Source of the DNA: an uncultured Poribacteria bacterium
GTDB lineage: Bacteria > Poribacteria > WGA-4E > WGA-3G
Length of the DNA: 64,000 bases
NCBI GenBank assembly: GCA_951828385.1
Contig: OX639973.1
Coordinates: forward strand, 2,843,200-2,907,199
Reading direction: 5' to 3'
In this document: positions 9,201 through 21,200 of the stretch, in pieces
How positions within the stretch are numbered: the first letter of the stretch is position 1
Layout: every line of letters starts with the position of its first letter
The notes under the pieces: generated by a model
Databases searched by the model: none
Seen by the model: the letters and a program-made list of their open reading frames with translations, nothing else
Told to the model about the DNA's origin: nothing
Translations under genes and position numbers: made by a program

Positions 9201-12200
9201 GGCTGTTAATGGGGGCGCATCACAGACAGTTGACAACACCCCACCCACCGTTGGGACAATCGCGTTTACCACCACAGGACCCTATAAAACCGGAGATTCG
9301 ATTACAATTTCCGTGCCGATAACGGATGCCTCGGCTGTCACGTTAGCCACGGGCACCGGGGGCGCACCAACGCTCGTTCTGACGGTAGGCACCACAGATA
9401 AGACGTTGACAGCAAGCACAAGTACAGGGACAATAACGGCATTAGCGTTTTCATACACCGTGGTAGCCGGCGATACAGATACCGATGGTGTGTCTGTAAA
9501 AGCCAATAGCTTGACTTTACCGAGTGGCACAACTGTCCGAGATGCCGTAGACCTCGACTTAGTGACGACCTTCACGGCTGTTAATGGCGGTGCATCGCAG
9601 GCGATTGATAACGCCGCACCCACCGTAGGAACGATCGCATTTACAAGCACCGGTCCGTATACTGCGGGCGATATGATCACACTCTCCATGCCGATAACTG
9701 ATGCCTCGGATGTCACATTAGTCACAGGCACCGGGGGCGCACCAGCGCTCACACTCGTTGTTGGGACAACGGAAAGAACTTTGACGACGACTACGACTGC
9801 CGGCACGATAACGGCATTAACGTTCTCCTACCTGGTCGTGGCGGCGGATACAGATACAGATGGTGTATCTGTCAAAGCCAATAGCCTCACACTTCCAACC
9901 GGCACAACTATCCAAGACACCACAAACATGGACTTGGTAACGACCTTCACGGCTGTTAATGGAGGCACCTCACATGCAGTTGACAACACCCCACCAACCG
10001 TCGGGACAATTGCGTTTACCACCACAGGACCGTATACTGCGGGGAATACGATTACAATTTCCGTGCCGATAACGGATGCTTCGGCTGTCACGTTAGCCGG
10101 CACTGGGGGTGCACCAACGCTCACACTCGTTGTCGGGACGACAGAAAGAACCTTGACATCCAGCACAACCGCCGGCACCATAACGGCATTAGCGTTCTCT
10201 TACACAGTCGTGGCCGGCGATACAGATACAGATGGTGTATCTGTGAAAGCCAATAGTTTGACTTTACCGAGTGGGACGACCGTCCGAGACGCTGTAGATC
10301 TCGACTTAGTGACGACCTTCACGGCTGTTAATGGCGGCGCATCACAAACTGTGGGCACCGCAGCCCCGACAGTCGGGGCGATTAGTTTTACGACCACGGG
10401 TCCCTATACTGCGGGGGATACGATTACAATTTCCGTGCCGATTGTTGGCGCGACACAGTTCAGCGGTTCACCAACGCTTGTGCTGACAGTCGGCACAACA
10501 GAGAAGACCTTGACAGCGACGAATGTCACCGCCTCTCCAATCGTGTTCTCTTACACGGTGGTAGCCGGTGATACAGATACCGATGGCGTGGTTGTCAAAG
10601 CCAATAGCCTCACCGTTGCCGCCAATACCATTGAAGATGCTGGCGGCAACGACTTGGTAGCAACTTTCACGGCTGTTAATGGAGGCACATCACAGACAGT
10701 TGACAACACCGCACCCACCGTTGGAACAATCGCATTTACAAGCACCGGTCCCTATACTACAGGGGATTCGATTACGATATCGGTTCCGATCACAGATGCC
10801 TCGGCCGTCACATTAGCCACGGGGGCTGGTGGGGCACCAACGCTCGTGCTGACAGTAGGGACGACGGAAAGAACTTTGACATCGAGCACAACCGCTGGCA
10901 CGATAACAGCGTTAGCGTTTTCATACCCGGTCGTGGCGGCGGATATGGATGCGGATGGTGTATCTGTCAAAGCCAATAGCTTGACTTTACCAAGCGGCAC
11001 GACTGTCCGAGATGCCGTAGACCTCAACTTAGTGACGACCTTCACGGCTGTTAACGGGGGCGCATCACAGGCGATTGACAACACCGGCCCAACCGTTGGG
11101 GCAATTAGTTTTACCACCACGGGACCGTATACTGCGGGCGATACGATCACGATCTCCGTCCCGATTGTTGGCGCGACACAGTTCAGCGGTTCACCAACGC
11201 TGAAGTTAGATGTCGGGGGAGTGGAGAAGACGTTAACAGCAACGAATATCACCGCCTCCCCGATCGTGTTCTCTTATACCGTAGCAGCCGGCGATACGGA
11301 TACCGACGGCGTGACAGTCGTTGCGAACAGCTTAACGGTTGCTGCGAACACCATTGAAGATGCCCTCGGCAACGACTTAGTAACGACTTTCACAGCAGTC
11401 GCTGGAGGCACATCGCAGACGGTGGACAACACCGCACCCACCGTTGGGACAATCGCATTTACGAGCACCGGTCCCTATACTACAGGGGATTCGATTACAA
11501 TATCGGTTCCGATAACGGATGCCTCGGATATCACATTGGCCACGGGTGCTGGTGGGGCACCAACGCTCGTGCTGACAGTCGGCACCACAGATAAGACATT
11601 GACATCAACCACAACCGCCGGCACGATAACAGCGTTAGCGTTCTCCTATACCGTGCAAGCCGGCGATGAGGATACCGATGGCGTGGCTGTCAAAGCCAAT
11701 AGTTTGACTTTACCGAGTGGCACGACTGTCCGAGATGCCGTAGACCTCAACTTGGTGACAACCTTCACCGCTGTTAATGGGGGCACATCACATGCAGTTG
11801 ACACCGCATCCCCGACAGTCGGGGCGATTAGTTTTACGACCACGGGACCGTATACTGCGGGAGATACGATTACAATTTCCGTCCCGATTGTTGGCGCGAC
11901 GCAGTTCAGCGGTTCACCGACACTTGTGCTGACGGTAGGCACAACAGAGAAGACATTGACAGCAACGAATATCACCGCCTCTCCAATCGTGTTCTCTTAC
12001 ACAGTGGTAGCCAGTGATACAGATACCGATGGCGTGGTTGTCAAAGCCGATAGCCTCACCGTTGCCGCCAATACCATTGAAGATGCTGCCGGAAACGACT
12101 TGGTGACGACCTTCACGGCTGTTAATGGAGGCACATCACAGACAGTTGACAACACCGCACCCACCGTAGGAACAATCGCATTTACAAGCACCGGTCCCTA

Positions 12201-15200
12201 TACTACAGGGGATTCGATTACGATATCGGTTCCGATAACGGATGCCTCGGCTATCACATTAGCCACGGGTGCTGCTGGGGCACCAACGCTCACACTCGTT
12301 GTCGGGACGACAGAAAAAACTTTGACATCCAGCACAACCGCTGGCACAATAACGGCATTAGCGTTCTCTTACACAGTCGTGGCCGGCGATACCGATACCG
12401 ATGGTGTATCTGTGAAAGCGAATAGCTTGACTTTACCGAGTGGCACAACCGTCCGAGATGCCGTAGACCTCGACTTAGTGACGAACTTCACGGCTGTTAA
12501 TGGCGGTGCATCGCAGGCGATTGACAACACCGCACCAACCGTTGGGACAATCGCATTTACCACCACAGGACCGTATACAGAGGGGGATACGATCACGATC
12601 TCCGTGCCGATTGTTGGCGCGACACAGTTCAGCGGTTCACCAACACTTGTCCTGACTGTCGGCACAACAGAGAAGACATTGACAGCAACAGATATCACAG
12701 CATCGCCTCTGGTTTTCACATATACCGTGGTGGCGGGGGATACAGATACCGATGGCGTGGTTGTTAAAGCCGATAGCCTCACTGTTGCCGCCAATACCAT
12801 TGAAGATGCCGCAGGAAACGACTTGGTGACAACCTTCACGGCTGTTAATGGAGGCACATCACAGACAGTTGACAACACCGCACCAATCGTTGGGACAATC
12901 GCATTTACGAGCACCGGTCCCTATACTGCAGGGAATACAATTGCAATTTCCGTGCCGATAACGGATGCTTCAGATATCACATTAGCCACGGGCACCGGAG
13001 GCGCACCAACCCTCACACTCGTTGTCGGAACAACAGAAAAAACCTTGACAACGACTACGACTGCCGGCACCATAACGGCATTAGCGTTTTCATACACGGT
13101 CGTGGCGGCGGATATGGATGCGGATGGCGTATCTGTCAAAGCCAATAGTTTGACTTTACCGAGTGGCACAACTGTCCGAGATGCCGTAGACCTCGACTTA
13201 GTGACGAGCTTTACGGCTGTTAACGGGGGCACATCACAGGCGATTGACAACACCGGCCCAACCGTAGGGGCAATTAGTTTTACGGGCACGGGACCGTATA
13301 CTGCGGGCGATACGATCACGATCTCCGTGCCGATTGTTGGCGCGACAGAGTTCAGCGGTTCGCCAACGCTGAAGTTAGATGTCGGTGGCGTGGAGAAGAC
13401 CTTGACAGCAATGAACATCACCGCCTCCCCGATCGTGTTCACTTATACCGTGGTAGCCGGCGATACCGATACCGACGGCGTGACAGTCGTTGCGAACAGC
13501 TTAACGGTTGCTGCGAACACCATTGAAGATGCCCTCGGCAACGACTTAGTAACGACTTTCACAGCAGTCGCTGGCGGCACATCGCAGACGGTGGACAACA
13601 CCGCACCAACGGTCGGAACGATCACATTTACGAGCACCGGTCCCTATACTACAGGGGATTCGATTACAATATCGGTTCCGATAACGGATGCCTCGGCTAT
13701 CACATTAGCCACGGGAGCCGGCGGGGCACCAACGCTCGTTCTGACAGTCGGCACAACGGAGAAGACATTGACATCGAGCACAACCGCCGGCACCATAACG
13801 GCGTTAGCGTTTTCCTATACCGTGCAAGCCGGCGATACGGATACCGATGGTGTATCTGTCAAAGCCAATAGCTTGACTTTACCGAGTGGCACAACTGTCC
13901 GGGATGCCGTAGACCTCGACTTGGTGACAACCTTCACGGCTGTTAATGGAGGCACATCGCATGCAGTTGACAACACCGCACCAACGGTCGGGACAATTGC
14001 GTTTACGAGCACCGGTCCCTATACTGCAGGGAATACGATTACAATTTCCGTCCCGATAACAGATGCTTCAGATATCACATTAGCCACGGGTGCTGGTGGG
14101 GCACCAACGCTTGTGCTGACAGTCGGCACAACGGAGAAGACATTGACATCCAGCACAAGCGCGGGCACGATAACGGCGTTAGCGTTTTCATACACAGTAG
14201 TGACAGGCGATACGGATACCGATGGTGTATCTGTGAAAGCCAACAGCTTGACTTTACCGAGTGACACAACCGTCCGAGATGCCGTAGACCTCGACTTGGT
14301 AACGACCTTCACAACTGTTAATGGGGGCACATCACAGGCGATTGACAACGCCGCACCCACCGTAGGAACAATCGCATTTACAAGCACCGGTCCCTATACT
14401 GCAGGAGATATGATTACGCTCTCCATGCCGATAACGGATGCTTCAGATATCACATTAGCCACGGGAGCCGGAGGCGCGCCAACGCTCACACTCGTTGTCG
14501 GAACAACGGAAAGAACCTTGACAACGACGACAACCGCCGGCACCATAACGGCATTAGCGTTTTCATACACCGTAGTAGCAGCGGATACGGATACCGATGG
14601 TGTATCTGTGAAAGCCAATAGCTTGACTTTACCGAGTGGCACGACTATCCGAGATGCCACAGACCAGGACCTGGTGACGACCTTCACCGCTGTTAATGGG
14701 GGCACATCACAGACGGTGGACAACACCGCACCAACCGTAGGAACAATCGCGTTTACCTCGACAGGACCGTATACTGTGGGGAATACGATTACAATTTCCG
14801 TCCCGATCACAGATGCCTCGGCTGTCACGCTAGCCGGCACTGGAGATGCGCCGACGCTCACACTCGTTGTAGGGACAACGGAAAGAACTTTGACATCCAG
14901 CACAAGTGCCGGCACGATAACGGCATTGGCGTTCTCATACACCGTGCAAGCAGGCGATGCCGATGCGGATGGCGTATCTGTAAAAGCCAACAGCCTCACA
15001 CTTCCAACCGGCACAACTATCCGGGATGCCGTAGACCTCAACTTGGTAACGACCTTCACGGCTGTTGATGGAGGCACATCACAAGTGGTGGACACCGCAG
15101 CCCCAGGGGTAGGGGCAATTCGTTTTACGACCACGGGGCCGTATACTGCGGGCGATACGATCACAATTTCCGTCCCGATTGTTGGCGCGACGCAGTTCAG

Positions 15201-18200
15201 CGGTTCTCCAACACTTGTGCTGACTGTCGGCACAACAGATAAGACATTGACAGCAACGAATATCACCGCCTCCCCGATCGTGTTCTCTTACACGGTGGTA
15301 GCCGGTGATACCGATACCGATGGCGTGGTTGTCAAAGCCAATAGCCTCACCGTTGCCGCCAATACGATTGAAGATGCTGGGGGTAACGACTTGGTGACAA
15401 CTTTCACCGCTGTTAATGGGGGCGCATCACAGACGGTGGACAACACCGCACCCACCGTAGGAACAATTGCGTTTACCACCACAGGTCCCTATAAAACCGG
15501 AGATACCATTACAATCTCCGTCCCGATAACGGATGCCTCGGATACCACATTAGCCACGGGGGCTAGTGGTTCCCCGACGCTCACACTTGTTGTCGGGACG
15601 ACAGAAAGAACCTTGACGACGACCACCGCTGCCGGCACAATAACAACTTTAGCGTTCTCATACACAGTCGTGGCAGCGGATACAGATACAGATGGCGTGG
15701 CTGTCAAAGCCAACAGCTTGACGTTACCGAGTGGCACGACTGTCCGAGATGCCGTAGACCTCGACTTGGGGACAACCTTCACCACCGTGGCTGGGGGCGC
15801 ATCACAGGCGGTGGACAACACTGCACCAACGGTAGGAACAATTGCGTTTACCACCACAGGCCCCTATAAAACCGGAGATACCATTACAATCTCCGTGCCG
15901 ATAACGGACACCTCGGCTGTTACATTAACCACGGGCACCGGGGGCGCGCCAACGCTTGTCCTGACAGTCGGCACAACAGATAAGACGTTGACATCGAGCA
16001 CAAGTGCTGGCACCATAACGGCGTTAGCGTTTTCATACACTGTGGTAGCCGGCGATACGGATACGGATGGCGTGGTTGTCAAAGCCAACAGCCTCACACT
16101 GCCGAGTGGCACAACTGTCCAAGATGCCGCGGATAACGATTTGGCGACGACTTTCACCGCTGCTAACGGTGGCACCTCACAGAGGGTAGACACCACCGCT
16201 CCAACCGTAGGAACAATTGCGTTTACGAGTACCGGTCCCTATACTACAGGGGATTCGATTACAATATCGGTTCCGATAACGGATGCCTCGGCTGTCACAT
16301 TAGCCGGCGGAGCACCAACGCTCACACTCGTTGTCGGAACGAGAGAAAAAACCTTGACGACAACTACAACCGCCGGCACAATAACGGCATTAGCGTTCTC
16401 TTACACAGTCGTGGCCGGCGATACCGATACCGATGGTGTATCTGTAAAAGCGAATAGCTTGACTTTACCGAGTGGCACAACCGTCCGAGATGCCGTAGAC
16501 CTCGACTTAGTGACGACCTTCACGGCTGTTAATGGCGGCGCATCACAAACTGTGGGCACCGCAGCCCCGACAGTCGGGGCGATTAGTTTTACGACCACGG
16601 GTCCCTATACTGCGGGCGATACGATTACAATTTCCGTCCCGATTGTTGGCGCGACGCAGTTCAGCGGTTCACCAACGCTGAAGTTAGATGTCGGTGGCGT
16701 GGAGAAGACGTTAACAGCAACAAATATCACCGCTTCTCCAATCGTGTTCTCTTACACAGTGGTAGCCAGTGATACAGATACCGATGGCGTGGTTGTCAAA
16801 GCCAATAGCCTCACCGTTGCCGCCAATACGATTGAAGATGCTGGGGGTAACGATTTGGTGACAACTTTCACCGCTGTTAATGGGGGTGCATCACAGACGG
16901 TGGACAACACCGCACCAACCGTAGGAACGATCGCATTTACGAGCACGGGGCCGTATACCGTGGGAAATACGATTACGCTCTCCGTCCCGATCACAGATGC
17001 CTCGGCTATCACGTTAGCCACGGGGGCTGGTGGGGCACCAACGCTCGTGCTGACTGTCGGCAACACAGATAAGACATTGACATCCAGCACAAGTGCAGGG
17101 ACAATAACGGCATTAGCGTTTTCATACACGGTGGTAGCCGGTGATACAGATACCGATGGCGTGGTTGTCAAAGAGAATAGCCTGACGTTACCGAGTGGCA
17201 CGACTATCCGGGATGCCGTAGACCTCGACTTGGTAACGACTTTCACGGCTGTTAATGGAGGCACTTCACAAGTGGTGGACACCGCAGCCCCAGGGGTAGG
17301 GGCAATTAGTTTTACGACCACGGGACCGTATACTGCGGGCGATACGATTACAATTTCCGTCCCGATTGTTGGCGCGACGCAGTTCAGCGGTTCACCGACA
17401 CTTGTGCTGACTGTCGGCACAACAGAGAAGACATTGACAGCAACGAATATCACCGCTTCTCCAATCGTGTTCTCTTACACAGTGGTAGCCAGTGATACAG
17501 ATACCGATGGCGTGGTTGTCAAAGCCAATAGCCTCACCGTTGCCGCCAATACCATTGAAGATGCTGGTGGCAACGATTTGGTGACAACTTTCACGGCTGT
17601 TAATGGGGGCGCATCACAGACGGTGGACACCACCGCACCAACCGTAGGGACAATTGCGTTTACGAGCACCGGTCCCTATACTGCGGGAGATACCATTACA
17701 ATTTCCGTCCCGATAACGGATGCCTCGGATGTCACGTTAACCACGGGTGCTGCTGGGGCACCAACGCTCGTGCTGACGGTCGGCACCACGGATAAGACAC
17801 TGACCTCCAGCACAAGCGCGGGGACAATAACGGCGTTAGCGTTCTCTTACACAGTCCTGGCAGGCGATATGGATGCGGATGGCGTATCTGTCAAAGCCAA
17901 TAGCTTGACTTTACCGAGTGGCACAACCGTCCGAGATGCTGTAGATCTCGACTTAGTGACGACCTTTACGGCTGTTAACGGGGGCGCATCACAGGCGGTG
18001 AACACCACCCCACCAGCAGTAGACACCACCGCTCCAACCGTAGGGACAATCGCGTTTACCAGCACGGGTCCGTATACTGCAGGAGATACGATTACAATTT
18101 CCGTGCCGATAACGGACACCTCAACTGTCACATTAACCACAGGCACCGGCGGGGCACCAACGCTTGTGCTGACAGTCGGCAACACGGATAAGACACTGAC

Positions 18201-21200
18201 ATCCAGCACAACCGCGGGGACAATAACGGCGTTAACGTTCTCATACACAGTCGTGGCAGGCGATACCGATACAGATGGTGTATCTGTCAAAGCCAACAGC
18301 CTCACACTGCCGAGTGGCACAACTGTCCAAGATGCCGCGGATAACGATTTGGCGACGACTTTCACCGCTGTTAATGGCGGCACTTCACATGCAGTTGACA
18401 ACACCCCACCAACCGTAGGGACAATCGCGTTTACGAGTACCGGTCCGTATACTGCGGGAGATACGATTACAATTTCCGTGCCAATAACGGATGCTTCAGA
18501 TATCACATTAGCCACAGGCACCGGCGGGGCACCAACGCTCACCCTCGTTGTCGGGACAACAGAAAAAACTTTGACAACGAGCACAAGCGCGGGGACAATA
18601 ACGGCGTTAGCGTTCTCTTACACAGTCCTGGCAGGCGATATGGATGCGGATGGCGTATCTGTCAAAGCCAATAGCTTGACTTTACCGAGTGGCACGACTG
18701 TCCGAGATGCTGTAGATCTCGACTTAGTGACGACCTTTACGGCTGTTAACGGGGGCGCATCACAGGCGGTGAACACCACCCCACCAGCAGTAGACACCAC
18801 CGCTCCAACCGTAGGGACAATCGCGTTTACCAGCACAGGACCCTATAAAGCCGGGGATACAATTACAATTTCCGTGCCGATTGTTGGCGCGACACAGTTC
18901 AGCGGTTCACCAACGCTTGTGCTGATAGTCGGCACAACAGAGAAGACATTGACAGCAACGGATGTCACAGCATCGCCCCTGGTTTTCACGTATACCGTGG
19001 TGGCGGGGGATACAGATACCGATGGCGTGGTTGTCAAAGCCGATAGCCTCACCGTTGCCGCCAATACCATTGAAGATGCTGCCGGAAACGACTTGGTGAC
19101 AACTTTCACCGCTGTTAATGGAGGCACATCGCAGGCGGTGGACACCACCGCACCCACCGTAGGGACAATCGCGTTTGCGAGCACAGGTCCCTATACTGCG
19201 GCGGATACGATTACAATTTCCGTGCCGATAACGGATGCCTCGGCTATCACATTAGCCACGGGCACCGGCGGGGCACCAACGCTTGTGCTGACTGTCGGCA
19301 CAACGGAGAAGACATTGACGACGACGACCGCTGCCGGCACGATAACGACCTTAGCGTTCTCCTATACCGTGCAAACCGGCGATGAGGATACAGATGGCGT
19401 GGCTGTCAAAGCCAATAGCTTAACGTTACCCAGTGGCACGACTATCCGAGATGCTGCCGGAAATGACCTCGTGACAACGTTCGCCACTGTCCCAGGCGGC
19501 CCAGTGAATGCTGTGAAGACCACGGCACCGATGGTAGGAGATATTACCTTTACGAGCACGGGGCCGTATAAAGCGACACCCCCCAATAATACGATCACAC
19601 TCTCCGTGCCGATAACGGATGCCTCGGCTGTTGCATTAGCCATAGGCACCGGGGGCGCGCCAACGCTCGTGCTCATCGTAGGCACAACGGAAAGAACGTT
19701 GACCACCACTACGACTGCTGGTACGATAACCGCATTAGCGTTCTCCTATACCGTGGCAGCCGGCGATACAGATACAGATGGCGTGGCTGTCAAAGCCAAC
19801 AGCCTCACACTTCCAACCGGCACGACTATCCAAGATACTATCGGAAATGACCTCGTGACAACGTTCGCCACTGTCCCAGGCGGCACGACGCAGACCGTGG
19901 ACACCACCCCCCCGAGAACGAGCGGAATTGGGTTTACCTCAACCGGTCCCTACACACTAAACTCGTCGATTGACATCACGGTGACATTCAACGAACCCGT
20001 TAAGGTCGTCGATGATGGCGATACCACACAGGTACCAACGGTGACGCTGAAGGTCGCCGATGCCAACCGGGAGGCAGCATACCACAGCAATACCACGAAT
20101 GGCCTCATCTTCCGGTATGTGATAGCAACTACGGATGCCAATGATGCCGATGGCCTGGAAGTCAAGGCAGGAAGTATTGCCCTCAACGGTGATAGCATCC
20201 AAGATACTGCCGGCAACCCCGCCACACACCTGCAGTATTCGTCCATCCCACCAGATACCGCCCATCGCGTGGATCTGAACCTGCCCATTGTGAACGAGGT
20301 CGCTATCACTTCACACGGCTACTATAAAGCCGGGGACACGATTGTCATTGAAGTCACGCTAAACAAACCGACGACTATCACAGGCACACAACGCATAGGG
20401 CTCCTGCTTGGACAGAATGATGCCACGCCCCCTGAAGTGGCAGTGAACGCCGCGAATACATCGGACACGCTCACGACGGACCCACTGGTGTTTCGCTACA
20501 CGGTGCAAGCCGGCGATACCGACTCCGATGGTGTACAGGTCAAAGCTAACAGTCTCCAACTCCTGACAGGGACGATTGTCGACGAATTCAGCAATCCACT
20601 GGCACCCGGCTTTACAGATTTTACTATTCCCCCCAACTCGAATCAAATCGTGGATACCACGGCACCAACACCAGTGATTACCGCACAAGATGGCGACACA
20701 CTCGTAGGGGCGGATGGTGTGACGGTGACGATCGACTTCGGGGAACCGGTGACTGACTTCGCGCAAGACGACATCGCTGCCACTAATGGTGCAACCCTTC
20801 GGAACTTTCGGACCCTCTCAGCCGCGCACTATACGATAGAGGTTCTGCCGAGTGGGAGTGGGGCGATAACTGTCAGCGTAGCCGCAGGGGCAGCAACGGA
20901 CCTGGCAGGGAACAGCAGCAACGCTGCCACCCCACTTACCATCACCCCAAATTTTGTTGACGTGCCAAAGGGGGCAGATCCCCCATCCGTGGTGGATAAT
21001 TTAAAACCGCCCCTATGTCCCGTGCCAAGCGGGGCAAATCCGCCATCCGTGGCGGATAATTTAGAACCGCCCCTGTGTGAGGTAGACCCAGACGCTGAAT
21101 CGGTTACTTCATCGCAGATCGTCTTCAACGAACTTCTAAACGCGGACGACGACAAAAATGATTGGATAGAGCTCAAAAACGTCAGCGACGAAACTATCGC

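Noticed and set aside
6660-19709. Dozens of long open frames on the minus strand opposite the giant repeat gene
   Set aside because: They repeat with the same period as the sense repeats, have no ribosome binding sites and encode low-complexity Val/Ser/Pro-rich sequence. They are mirror images of the biased repeat codons.
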